Shown piece after piece: positions 1 to 11,866 of a stretch of DNA of 64,000 nucleotides. Numbering within the stretch: the stretch's first letter is position 1; every line of letters starts with the position of its first letter. The stretch covers positions 50,667,750 through 50,731,749 of the forward strand of contig OW388296.1 of assembly GCA_936450465.1 (NCBI GenBank), in the 5' to 3' direction. The position numbers and the translations under genes are program-made. The notes under the pieces were generated by a model, which saw only the letters and a program-made list of their open reading frames with translations, searched no databases and was not told where the DNA came from. The stretch is from Gibbula magus. Lineage: Eukaryota > Mollusca > Gastropoda > Trochida > Trochidae.

Positions 1-539
1 CCTGTAGAGATTGTCGTGGGACTAGGGTCGATAACTTGACGTTACAGCATCTTGAAAACAGGTTCTTGTAACCTGCAGAGCTTCTCAAACTTCTACCGCT
101 GACTTCTCAAGTTTTTAATTCAATAATCGTGAATCCTGAATTTCGTGAGCCCTCTTGGGAATAGCAATGCCCGGACAAAGAAGCTTGTAGTTAGAAATGT
201 CAACAGCCCGAAGAAGTAGTTAATTCAATTACCTCCCTTTTTAATAATGAACACGCGAAGGACATGGAGCAAAACAAAAAAGTATGTGCTGTATAGTTGT
301 CAAACAAAATTGAATGCCTTTTCGATGGCATTATCGTCTTGTACCCTTGTTCTTCTGCAGTTAATCAAACGTGCAGAAAGTTGCAAGTCAAGCATCAAAA
401 GGCTGCATATTCTGCAACATAGAGCAATACGATCGATGCAATGCACTACAAATTAAAGAGCACACAGCGCGTTACTAGCTTTACTCTTAAATGTTTTACG
501 TTGAATCAATTGATATTACCGTTAACTTTATGAAGATAA
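1..539. other. No gene seen; contains a mollusc-type TTACCTCCCTT word
   Basis: AT-rich sequence without a convincing exon. The only recurrent item is the word TTACCTCCCTTT at 229-240, whose complement AAGGGAGGTNA recurs at several other places in the window. Confidence 0.5.
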
Positions 540-1200
540 AACATCATCCGTTACCTCCTATAGAGAGGGAGGATTCCGATTGGATAGTGTAACGTTAGAC
601 ATGAACAATAGACAATATTTTAATTATTACCTTCACATACCCTTTTGAATACATTTATGGTGTTAATTCGTAGTATGAATATAACACCTCATCCTGTACC
701 ATCAGGCGATGTGATATATGTAACATTTTTTATGTGGCATTAGTTAGTAGTATGAACATACAACTTCATATTGTATGAATAATTGAAGAAAGGTGCCAGG
801 CCGGTACCTGTAAGGTTTGTTTTCGTGAGACATGAGCAATAGACACTATTTTAATTGCTACATTCAAAGACATGTTGGATACATTTATGGTGTTAACTAG
901 TAGAGTAGGAACATAAAACATCATCCTTAGCAGCTTCTGGATATGGAAGATACCGGTTCGATAGTCTTACCTTTTATTCGTCGTGATTATTAGTAGTATG
1001 AACAAAAACCATCATTCCTTAACTAATCACGAGAAGAAAGATAGTAATACCGGTTCGACGGTGCAAAGTTTTATTCATCCTTTACCTCTTCTGGAGTAAG
1101 ACGATACCGGTTCGATACGTGTAACGTTTTATTCGTGATGGTAATTAGTAGTTTGAACATACAACTTCATCTAGAGAAGTGCCGGTTTAAAACGTGTAAA
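540..1200. repeat. Degenerate tandem array with ACCGGTTCGA word
   Basis: About five degenerate units. Recurring words are ACATCATCC or ACTTCATC, ATACCGGTTCGATA, GTAACGTTTTATTCGTGAT and TTAGTAGTATGAACATA. Long units (about 155 bp, beginning near 541 and 769) carry an extra ACATGAACAATAGACA...TACATTTATGGTGTTAA block; shorter units of 75-90 bp (near 697 and 927) lack it. This looks like an old satellite with two monomer types. No coding capacity is visible. Confidence 0.6.
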
Positions 1201-3100
1201 TGTAACGGTAATAGTATATTCAAACACACCGATATTGGAACTGGACGACCACAAACAATGACGACTGTCAATGGATTGAATTAAATTAAATGAACCATCC
1301 CTCGAACAGTTGAGTGGTGTTCGTATCAACGAAACAGTGCTATGATACCTAGTAAAGAAATTCACAACATATGTAACACATGGGTACCATTTGCAGCACA
1401 AACGTTAGCGTAAAGCGAAACCCTTTAAGAAATATCGAAATATTGCGAGCTGGAGTAAGTCCCTCCCAGTCGACGGTTGCTCACATTTCATAACCACGAT
1501 GGCGTTCTTCTATAATGAGGCATGTCCTAAAATAAGTGAAATACTCCTGAAAAGGGTTTCAAACCACACCTAAACTCGCATTTGCCAGTGTTGCAACTTT
1601 GCAGCCTTATATATCCCCCCCCCCCCCCCCCCCCCCCCCCGTGATAACAGATAGAGGAAGCGCCTTACGCTGCCAGCACTTACATCTCACAAGGGGACTA
1701 GAATATTTGGACAGTTATGGATTTTAGTACAGAAATAAACACATATTCTTAATAAACGGATTTACTTTTTTATATCGAACTCTGAACGGAAACGTATGTT
1801 TTTAGAGAGCTGTTACCTTAAAATAGCGATCCCTGAAAAAAATCAATTCTGTGAGACTAATCGGGGTTAGTGATTCTGATAACCCTTCTGATTGTATCAG
1901 TCGCTCCATTGGACAAGGCTGAATGGAAACCAACCGAGCGTAGCATATGCAACGCTTCTGCGGATCTTAACATCAACGCATTTTACACTCTCTACTAATC
2001 GGTGTCGCTCCGGACAAAGGCTTGCAAAGGCTGCAAAAGGAAATTAGCTGTCTTGATATATCTCCTCCGTTCAAGAAAGGGTTGATAAACGGACACAAGT
2101 TACATTGATCGCTTGTAAATGGAAAATCCATGCTGCTCGTTTATCGAGGCCTTTCAGCGCCTGTCTTGTCCATCCTTTAGGCATCAATAGTCCCATTTCG
2201 GATCAATTTCAACAGCTAAAAGGCTGTCGGTAAATAATCCGGCATTGGGGTCGATCTACATGGCCGTATTTTGCACCAAGGAGAGTGTTCCTTTTTCAGA
2301 ATCCTGAAAGGGGTGCGGGGAGATGTGAGCATTTGCCAAAATTGGATCAACTGTTATCACTCTCCCCAATCGACCATATTCCCTTAAGACGTTGTAAAGA
2401 TTTCTTAACTTCGGAAGCTTGAGAAGTGAAATATTTACTTGCGAGAGTGGTACCACCGGAGAGAAGATATTGAAAGTTTCACAAGAACAAATGCATATTT
2501 AACGTATTCCGGAAACCGTGTAAATATCGCTACTCTCGATGGATGTTCACAAAGAACTGTAGGACGTGCAACTGTTTAAACATGCTTTTGAAATACACGT
2601 TGTTCAAGTTTTCAACTCGAGTTTAAATAACGTACTCGAGAAAGGGAAATGGTATGGGCATGATGTCTTCTCATTCTATTGAATGGATGTTATTTGATTT
2701 GATAATTTTGCAGCAACTGACTATGGATTTCTGGAAATGCTCGGCGTCTTTATTGATACAAAATTAAGTATACTGTCCCTTTTCCGTACCTCTGGCTCTA
2801 GAGAGCTGATACTCATTCCTACCCAAAGATATACCAGGAATTAAAGTTTTAATAATTGTTCCGTGAGTTAAAGTGTTACTAAATATAACTTACATTTTGA
2901 TTGGTTGATGGAACTTCTTTACGCCCATTCATGAATTGTTTCAAGTTAAACCACACAGATATTCAGGCTAACCAATTTTCAGTCACATAGTAGTCTTACA
3001 TAATAGAATATCATCTTTAATAATTTTTTCAGAGACCATACAATGTATTTACAGTACTAAATTTTTAAGGCGAGGCAGTATGCACTTTCCAGTTGAACTG
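1201..3100. other. No gene seen; contains a 26-nt poly-C tract
   Basis: No exon with supported splice sites and no recognised repeat family. An uninterrupted C26 tract occupies 1615-1640, able to form G-quadruplex or i-motif structures and prone to slippage. Open frames here are short and unlike any family I know. Confidence 0.5.
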
Positions 3101-3103
3101 CCA

Positions 3104-3154
3104 TGACGTAATGGCTTTCTGACGTCATGATTCATGACGTCATTAAAGACGTAA
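3104..3154. promoter_or_regulatory. Cluster of four CRE/ATF-type sites
   Basis: Two perfect palindromic TGACGTCA sites (3120-3127 and 3135-3142) flanked by TGACGTAA (3104-3111) and AGACGTAA (3147-3154), all within 51 bp and spaced 12-16 bp apart. TGACGTCA is the known CREB/ATF bZIP site. No adjacent transcription start could be shown, so a regulatory role is an inference; the near-regular spacing could also mean a decayed tandem repeat. Confidence 0.4.
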
Positions 3155-3349
3155 TTGCGTTCCTACTGGTATCTTGCATTGCTAGTGATCGATTGTTAAG
3201 TAATGTGTGACTACTTTTATCTCATTCTGCGACAAAATTTACAAGAAAAACGAACATCTTGTAGGTAAATTTGTAATGTATAACCTGTAATTAAAATGAT
3301 TGTGTATTTTAAGTGTCATCTAGGATCATGTCTTGCTTTTCAATCTTTA

Positions 3350-3428
3350 ACTCACTCACTCACTCACTCACTCACTCACTCACTCACTCACTCACTCACT
3401 CACTCACTCACTCACTCACTCACTCACT
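3350..3428. repeat. Microsatellite (ACTC)n
   Basis: About 20 uninterrupted tetranucleotide copies. The apparent Ser-Leu-Thr-His reading frame across it is only a consequence of the repeat. Confidence 0.95.
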
Positions 3429-4626
3429 GATTTCTATTACCAACATTGTAATTCGTAAATGGGTTTCATACCAATCTGTTACGACACACGTGTCATAACA
3501 CCTTCCAGTAATTTGATTGGCTAACGATGAACTTGACACTGGGCGGACTACTTAATTCATTCATAAAATGAAGGGGAATTCACGACAATTCATAACGATA
3601 ATTAATATTTTCCGCATTCTTCAGTTAATTCATGAAATCGCACTCACTACAGTGATCGATTTCAATGAACAATTAACAAAAACATCATGACTATGGCAGA
3701 TGACAAAGTTATTGCTCTCACTCTTAACGTTGGCATTGGCATTGCAACGAACGTTGGTCTCTCGATGAACACAGCGTGTTCGTAAGGGTACACCGTGACT
3801 ACTCACAAGACAAACATAACCGTTAGGAAAGCCACGAGGTATAGAATGATAAACCCTTGATTTAAAAAGTGTGAATATTTAGCGTCGCAATATTAAGAAC
3901 TTAGATGCTGTGACAGGGTTTATAATACTCCGCTGTTCCGTTATTTTATAGGGACAAATATAATTTAAGACACAATAAATCGTATGAAATACAAGTTGGT
4001 AAAAAACGGATACAGAACAAAGCAAAATTATTTCACTCGGGACATAAACTTGATATGAAAGGGGAAGCTCGTTAGATATCCTATAATTATAGCACAGGTA
4101 GCATAGATCATGCATTGTAGATTTGATGCATCTGTTGTCCCTTATAAGACCCACGATGCCTTTGCTGTAAATAACTATATATTTGTAAAAAGGTTAAATG
4201 GCAATCTTGACTCTGGCTAATTGGATTTTTAAATGTACGGTTATAACCCTTTGATCTAAGGAAGGATAGCTGAGATCCCATCGTCCTGTGTAATTATGGC
4301 CAAATTGGTGCACATCCTAAAAAACATACATTGCGTTTTGATAAGTAAATAACACTCTCGACACAAAAAAGGAGAAAATTTGTGTAGATGTTCATTCAAT
4401 ACTCATTCATATTCACTGATTACCGAACAAAAGAACTGACAGAATCCACATTGCTAAAAACCTTTCTAAAAGTCTTCTCCAAACCTAAAAGTTCTGATAA
4501 CAGAAATGTTTTGTATTATTACATGCTTTAGCCTGCTGACGTACAGAGCGATGCTGCTTATATTTCATGAACTATTATAGTCTAACCTAGTTTCCGTCGT
4601 TGTAAACATTGAAAGTATGTATATTA
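3429..4626. other. No gene seen
   Basis: AT-rich; no supported exon, RNA gene or repeat family recognised. Confidence 0.45.
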
Positions 4627-4812
4627 CCTCAGTTCGCCGAGCTACGACTTCCAAAAGTCGTCAATACTATTCCCGACCCCCCGACGTTTTGGCATGAGTC
4701 GGGGTAAAATTGTGAAATTTGATATTTCTACGACTTGCTTACGACATAGTGTAGAGGAACTCCTGGCCCGTTCACGAATAACTCCCAACTCTTTCCCGAC
4801 ACGTATCCGCCC
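4627..4812 (-). mobile_element. Left piece of a split iterated-motif TIR element
   Basis: This stretch is the reverse complement of the last ~220 bp of the element at 5181-6045: the shared order is GAGCTACGACTTCC, AGTCGT, CCCGAC, ATGAGTCGGGG, AAATTTGATATTT, TACGACTT, GAGGAACTCCTG, AACTCTTTCCCGACAC and ATCCGCC. The homology stops at the ATCCGCC word and resumes at the same word at 6088-6096, so this and the 6088-6493 piece are halves of one older minus-oriented copy. Its outer end is degraded (ACCTCAGTTCGCCGAGC instead of the intact inverted repeat). Confidence 0.75.
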
Positions 4813-5180
4813 AAACTCCTCACAGTGCTGCTACGACTCTCCTCCGTCAAGCCTTTATCATATGTGTTACTTATTTTTCTAATTATTTGAATCGAACAGA
4901 AAAACCTAGTACCAATTTTGAAAATAACCCATTTGATAATGGAAATAACTGAGAAAGCGTTACCTACACAGTAAATTAAATTTCTATAGCAGTTTCGTGA
5001 CAATTGTTCTTTAGCGTTTTGTTCTTTGCTTCCCTAGTTATTATTTCTCTTGTGTAGCTGTTAGTGCACACGGATTGGAACACTTCACTTGTGTGCAGGT
5101 AAGCGTATCGCTGTCACAACTCTAACTGTAGCTATTAATCCCCCTAGGCATTTGTCACTGTAGGCGTTATAACACCTAAT

Positions 5181-6045
5181 ACCCCCATTTCACTGAGCTA
5201 CGAACCGTTACCGACCGAAAATAGTCAGTAAGTCGTCAGTGAGTTGTCAGTGACTCGCAACGAGGCGTGTCTGAGTCCCCTTAAGTCGGCTTGAAGCGTA
5301 TGTGAGTCTCCAAGAGTCTCCAAGTGTCTTTAAGAATCCGGAGGTCAAATTAAGTTCACTCCCGACTTTTTCAGTCGGGCGATACTCGTTCTTTTCGACC
5401 GGAAATTCCAGAAATTCCATCAAGTCGTATTCAGTCGTGATCTAGTCGTAAGTGGCTCGTATCTTATTCTTATTGGGTCGTATTAAGTCGTCATGTCAGT
5501 CATATTTACTCGTATCAAGTCGTATTGAGTTGTGGTAGTCATGTGTGAGTCGGGAATAGGTCTTCCCCTAGAATACTTGTCGACTCACTCCCAACTTATG
5601 CCAACTCACGTACGACATACCAATACTCAAAAACGACCAGTGACGACCTGTTCAAGATTAAACACGACAATAAGGCCAAATAACTCGTATCTGGTTCGTA
5701 TGTGACTCGCAAATGAGTTGTATCTGGGTAATGATGAGTCGCAATGGTCGTGAACCAGTCGTAAACTAGTCGTTTTTAGTCATGAGTGGGTCGGGAATGA
5801 GTCCTTGTCAGAGTCGTGGTGGCGGATTAGTGTCGGGAAAGAGTTGGCATTCAGCCGTGAACGGGTCAGGAGTTCCTCCAAACTATGTCGTAAGTAAGTC
5901 GTAGGTAACTCGTAAAAATATCAAATTTGACAATTTCACCCAAATGTTCCCCGACTCATGCCGACAAAGTCGTAGCCGAAAAGTTGGGAAGAGTCGGGAA
6001 AAGTCGTGAAGACTTTTGGAAGTCGTAGCTCAGTGAAATGGGGGT
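5181..6045 (+). mobile_element. TIR element built from AGTCGTA words
   Basis: An 865-bp element bounded by a perfect 23-bp terminal inverted repeat beginning ACCCCCATTTCACTGAGCTA and ending with its complement. Between the ends nearly everything is a degenerate string of AGTCGTA / ACTCGTA / TACGACT words, with no open reading frame of note. The 5' two thirds show the word mainly in one orientation, with a patch of the opposite orientation around 5580-5660. Non-autonomous by structure; no transposase seen. Target-site duplication is unclear. Assignment to a superfamily cannot be made by eye. Confidence 0.75.
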
Positions 6046-6087
6046 ATAACCTATATAGGTGATCAGCCCTGCGGACGAGGTTGTAAT

Positions 6088-6493
6088 CCGCCACCACGAC
6101 TCTGACAACTGACTCATTGCGGACCCACTCATGACTAGTTTACGAATCCTTCACGACTATGACTACTCAAAACTACCCAGATACAACTCACTTACGAGTC
6201 ACATACGAACCACATTCTAGTTATTTGGCTTTATTGTCGTGTTTAGTCTGGAATCGTCTCTGGTCGTATTTGAGTATTGGTTAGTCGTACGTGAGCTGGA
6301 CGTGAGTAATTACGGCAAGTAATTTATTGGAAGACCTATTCCCGACCCACACACGACCACCAAGACTCAATGCGACTGGGTAGGACTAAATACGACTGAC
6401 AAGACGACTTAATACGACCCAATCATAGTCAGATATGAGCCACTTACGACTCGATCACGAATGAATACGACTTGATGGCATTTCTGGAGTGTC
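6088..6493 (-). mobile_element. Right piece of the split iterated-motif element
   Basis: Reverse complement of roughly 5404-5830 of the neighbouring intact element, at about 85 percent identity by eye, starting at ATCCGCCACCACGACTCTG and ending at ACTCCAGAAATGCCATCAAG (complement). It continues the piece at 4627-4812. The part that would match the first ~220 bp of the intact copy is missing. Confidence 0.7.
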
Positions 6494-7462
6494 TGCTGGA
6501 AAAGTACGACAAGGAAACAAACTGTTTATCAATTTATGTTCATTGAATCGTATCATGATAGTCAATAATTTTTACATTTTTCGCAAATATCACATACTAT
6601 GTCACAATCGAATTCTAGCATAAACATTAGTTAATTGATGTGAAGTTGGACGTTAGGAAATTAATCACTTGCAAGGAGAAAGTTTATAAACTCTTTTACC
6701 AGCTGAACTTAGAGGTTACTAAAGGTATTAAAGTTGGACTATACTGTAATACATGTGTCGTATACTTAAACACGCATCTATATGTAGATAGATTTGTGCA
6801 TTATATGTCTTCGACCCTAACAATCAATGCAACAAATCGTGTTCAAATCAAGAGTGGAGACAACACAAAGTTTATATACGCTTACGGCACGCATGTAATA
6901 TGACCTCAACGTCCTCCTCCCAATCACCTTTATGCGATTTGTGAGATAAACGTTCATAAAACATGTACATAGCCTGAGCTTCGATCTCTCTGAGAAACAA
7001 TGTGGCTGTCAAGGCCAATTATGGGTAATTCATGGAACCAGTAATCGGAAGATCGAATACAATCTGACCATAAATGTTTGACCACAGGGACCCATTAGCT
7101 GTCACTTAAACAATCTACGAAGCTTCTTAAGGGAACGATGTTCCTTTGTGATTAGATATAAGCCGTAGTGCTGACAAGTTAATTTCATAAACGAGGAATG
7201 TTGTAAATCTCTATTATTCGTCCTGTGAACACAACTGCCAATTGAAACATAAGTTATGTATGAAAACATTGACATGGAACGTGTTCTTCATGTAGCCGAT
7301 GATTTATCGTCATGAATATGGATCTGTTTATGATCTCCCCACTTTTCCAAGTTTTCCAGAAATCTTGTAAAGCAAAACCTTCTCCAACTTTGCAGTGGGT
7401 TAAAATTCTCGTTGTTTTCATTACCACGGGATAAAGAGTTTATTGAAATAAAAGGTGTACTG
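6494..7462. other. No gene seen
   Basis: AT-rich unique-looking sequence. The 87-codon open frame at 6640-6903 has no recognisable motif, signal sequence or splice context. Confidence 0.45.
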
Positions 7463-7925
7463 TATTGATAATAAAGGGTATTTTCAATTCTTTGACTTAG
7501 TGCACGGTATTAATAATACGGGGTATTGTCAATTCCTTGACGAAGTGTATATCACGGTAGTAATAATATGGTATTCTCAATTCCCTGACGAAGTTTATAT
7601 CACGGTTTTAATAATACTGGGTATTCTTCATTCCTTGACGAAGTGTATATCACGGTTTCAATGACCGAGGGTATTTTCCATATATGACTTAGTGCACATC
7701 ACGTTATTAATAATATTAGAATATTTTCAATTCCTTGATGAAGTGTATATCATGGTATTGATAATATATGGTATTATCAATTCCCTGACGAAGTGTATAC
7801 CACGGTATAAATAATAAATGGTATTCTCCATTCATTGACGAAATGCATATCACGGTATTAATGATTGAGATATGTTCAATGACATGACAATTAGTGCACA
7901 TCGCGATATTTCCAATTCTTGACAA
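7463..7925. repeat. Degenerate minisatellite, about 50-bp unit
   Basis: About nine copies of a 48-52-bp unit whose core is AATTCCTTGACGAAGTGTAT followed by ATCACGGTATTAATAATA and a GGGTATT block. Copies differ at several positions each. Open frames across the array on both strands are by-products. Confidence 0.85.
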
Positions 7926-8184
7926 TACCCTAACGGCTTACATTAAATTAATTAAAATATAAAAGCAGACTGAGTTGGTCATATCCCCCGTCAAGCGGTA
8001 AAGTCTAATATAGAGGTCATTTATTAAGAAGCTTTATTCTGTAATAGCCATTAATCATTAAAACTTTTTATGTGTACAAATCTCGAATCAACTATTCAAA
8101 TCATAATAAATAATTCCACATTATACGCGAATAGTTTCTACTTTCAAAGTTGTATTAAGGTTTTACCTTATGGTTGTCAAAGTT

Positions 8185-8530
8185 TAAAAAAGCATATCTA
8201 CACATGATTATTGATCCACATACAAGTTTCATTGAGCTGTTTATTTCTCATATTTTTTAGTTCCGGTCCAAAACATGAAAAAACGCAAATAAAATAAAAA
8301 AAAGAAGTTTAAGCCATAACAGACACATCTTCACATGATTATTGTTCCACACACCAAGTTTCATCAAACTAGGCCTAACTGATTTCGAATTTGGTCCGGA
8401 AATGAAATTATATGGTGTGTTACCATAAAAAAGGGCAACAAATGAAATTCCAAACAAGTTGAAAATCCCAAAAGGCAAATCTACTCATGATGATTGTTCC
8501 ACATACATTGAGCTAGTCCTTACAGTCTCC
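8185..8530. repeat. Degenerate tandem repeat, about 140-bp unit, three copies
   Basis: The phrase ATCTACACATGATTATTG, then TTCCACATACAAGTTTCAT, recurs near 8196, 8328 and 8478, followed in each case by a GTTCCGG or GGTCCGGAA block 50-60 bp later. Likely a piece of an interspersed, internally tandem repeat. Confidence 0.65.
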
Positions 8531-8550
8531 AAGTGCTGTTCCGGAAACGA

Positions 8551-11164
8551 AATGTCTAGTTGTGTTTCAATAAAACCGTTAACGTTAACGTATATACATG
8601 TATATTTGACACCTACCTTACACCTGAATTCAACATAGTATTGAAAGAAATGGAGCTATATGTGTCCTATTCTAAGATTAAAACCATGTCCATTTGTCGA
8701 TATCTGGTTTCCTGTCACGGAGTCGACAAAATCGAGTAAAATTGAACTGTTCCTATGCTGTAAGTTCTCTATCTGTACAGACCTAATCAGTGTAGAAAGA
8801 AGATGACGTAATACGTACACAGAAATAAAACGATTATGATTGGTGCTTCTGAACCATGATGAAACTTTACATAGAATGTATGTGAATGTAATGTTGAATA
8901 ATCATGGGTAACATCTAACTTTTTTCTTTCCTGTTTGGTGGATTAAATCCGCTAATCTGACTTCTTAGCCTTTTTGTATTCCATGCTAAACGGAAGTCCC
9001 AGTTCAGATCTTGTATAGATTTTGACCTTTGCAGGAGATTTTCTGGCGCTAACATCAAAGCATGTTGGATTGTACTCCTGGGAACGCTAGGCTTTAAGAT
9101 CAATGCCAATTTAAACATCTTTCATCACCATTTTGAAAATAAATATGGTCATATATATGACTATTTCTGCATAGAAATAAGTGACTCTATCAATTTTCTG
9201 AGATAAACGTGGTTTTAAATGGCCATTCATAAACATGATTGCTGAAAAAAATATATCTGCTTGGTTTCTGTCAGATGTTTCAAGTTGTTGATAATATTTT
9301 CCTGAAGTGATGAATGACATCAAATTTTCAACATTATGCTACAGACATGATTGATGCCAGATGACTGACTACCCCAGAGTACAATCAAGAATAAGAACAT
9401 TACAAACCTATTGTTACTCTCACGATGAAGCTAGCTTCTTACACACGAAACCTTTAATGAGTACACGGATTCAGCGAAGTAAGTGTTAGTCAGTTGTAGA
9501 CACGGGGTAACTTCTTTTCTTATTCTATTGTGGGAGAGTCTGGGGAAATAGAAACCACGAGACATTTCGATTGAAGTGATATATGGAAACCAGCAGCACT
9601 TGAATAAAACAAACCACGAGTCTACCCCATGTCCCTTTATGCTCAAGAATCACCCACTTCTGAAACGTATTGCTTTCTCTGAACGAGGTGTGAGACTTGT
9701 AGACATCCTGGTAGGTTTGCTCATGAACCAAAGCAAGTGTCCTTGAGGCGTGAAAATATTTACTCTGCAAGAACAAAGGTCTGTGATGGAATTCAAAACA
9801 TGCGTGAACAATATGGCAGCAGGCAGACGACTGAACGTAAGATGGGTGATTCTCTATGTATGGATTTGGTCCATGATTAGCTCTCAACACGAATGGGTTA
9901 CACCGAACGGACGTCGATTAAGCGGAGAGGAAAGAGGCAGAAGCACGCTGCCAGAGACGTCCATCGATTGTCCTTGCCAAACTCCTCGCTCCTGCCAACT
10001 TGTTGAAAAGTTACTCATATCCTGTGTCTCTGCACACAGAGTAAAGCATTAGGCGATCAATCAACGTACAGTCGTATGGACAAAATAGCCTCTCCACGGA
10101 CACAATGAGCGTCTCAACATGCCGCCATCATGTACATACAATTATAAGCTTGTGTTGTCGTCTGGCACGGCTCTGTGTTGAATTAGCGCAGCTTCTTCGC
10201 TTGTCTGTCCTTTAAAGTTAGCACTTGTTCCGTTGTCACGTATGTTAACAGTATGTTTGCCTACATGATAAATCATTTATGACAACTGTCAATGTTAGAG
10301 TGAGTTGATAAATCGGGTCAATAAATCTGATTAAAATCTTCTCTTGCATATCATGCCTAAGGGAGGTAAGTCACGTATTTTTAATCAAAATTGACTTGTG
10401 CTTGCTAGATAAGCCAGGGGCCGATATTTATCAATGACATTCTCATATGATGCAACATCGGTTGAATGTGTTGTACAAATGTACACATAATGGGGATATT
10501 TCATGATTGTTTGATATATTGTATATAAAATTATTGGTTCTCTTTAGGATAGAAAGAACATCAACCATATATTAAGTCGCGCAGTGTTGAAATGAAAAGA
10601 AACTACAACCTTTTCAAACTTGGTTAGCATTTTCCATTAAGTAATAATTAACATCAACATCTTGATAAGTTTGTCAATTTATAAACTTGGACTATTGGAC
10701 TAAATGGACGTTTACTTACTTATTTATGAGACAACTTTTAAAATGTATATAATCATCAAAATGTCTTCTGAGTACAACCTTGCTTGTATTTTACAATTAT
10801 AAGGGGTCTTTTCTTACGTCAAACACACGCACAGGATCTAACGTTTTATACACGAGTCACGAAGCAATAACCTCTCGAGCAAAAAGTTCCAGCAGTTCGG
10901 AAAAGTCTTCGAATTTTTCCAAGACTTAACAAATCGGTTTCGAATGAACATGTATTGCATCTCTTCTTTCAACTTAGACGCTTATTGATTTTACGGCGAA
11001 GATCCATACCTGTTTCCGGTAATCTCAGATAGAGGCTGGGTATCACGTGACTTCTTCTTACCTACAGATCGATTATGTACTAATTCTAAGGCGACACTCT
11101 TATCCTCCATGTTGATATGAGTATTATGATCATATCTTTATTGATTTAATTCCTTAAATAACTT
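8551..11164. other. No gene firmly seen; a 121-codon minus frame is unsupported
   Basis: Mostly AT-rich. A more GC-balanced patch at 9540-10110 carries open frames on both strands (9525-9890 minus, 9750-10052 plus), but none shows a domain, signal peptide or paired splice sites. AAGGGAGGTAA occurs at 10359-10369. Confidence 0.4.
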
Positions 11165-11288
11165 ATTTAGCCATGTTCTTCCCCAGATCTAAATGAATTC
11201 ATTTACAAACAGGAATATTTACATTGGTATTTATATTTCTATTATTTCATCACCTATGTTTACTGAAGTATGTTTTGTTCTCGGATGA
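11165..11288 (+). repeat. Dispersed repeat, plus copy (pairs with 15229-15351)
   Basis: About 123 bp that recurs in reverse complement at 15229-15351 with roughly 94 percent identity, from TTTAGCC through CAGATCTAAATGAATTCATT, ACCTATGTTTACTGAAG and GTTTTGTTCTCGGATGA. Homology ends abruptly on both sides. Confidence 0.85.
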
Positions 11289-11866
11289 TCATTGTCATAT
11301 TATTGGAGACAGTGATGGTCTTTGTTATTAAATGTGACAAAACATCGTTATTCCTAGATCCATACGAAACTGTTTATTTCCAAAATGAACATCGATATCG
11401 ACATATCTGTTGATATGCGTATCAATACAACTACATCAAGTTTGTTGTATCACCTTTCTTGATACTCATTGTCATAAAATACTGATGTATCGGCCTTAAA
11501 GATCGATATGAATTGATTCTAACACGAAACGTTTCACAAAGGGGTTGATGTGATTATCAGTTTCTGCATATCTTTTCTTCTTTGATATTCTTTGTAACAA
11601 AATATTTACGTGATCAGTTATGATTATTAGTGTAACAGTTTTTCATTGGTGTTATTGTTAATAACATCTAATGTAATTATGTTTTCCCTATAATGTGTTT
11701 TATGTTTCAGGTACAGGACTAGCGTCACGATAGTCACAAGAGAATGTTAATGTCAGTTCTCTACTGCGTTAGTACTAAGAGAAATAAAAAATGTAATCCA
11801 AGATCCAAATAAAAAATGATGCCGATAGTTGATGGTTTATACAGCATGATTCCCATATAAGTGAGA

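Noticed and set aside
3313..3498. Ser-Leu-Thr-His repeat protein
   Set aside because: Translation of the (ACTC)n microsatellite.
9525..9890. 121-codon minus-strand open frame
   Set aside because: No domain, no signal peptide, no splice context, and an overlapping plus frame of similar length; likely chance in a more GC-balanced patch.
11711..11815. Possible 3'-terminal exon after TTTTATGTTTCAG with two AATAAA words
   Set aside because: Acceptor and poly-A words are common in AT-rich DNA, and no upstream exon could be joined.
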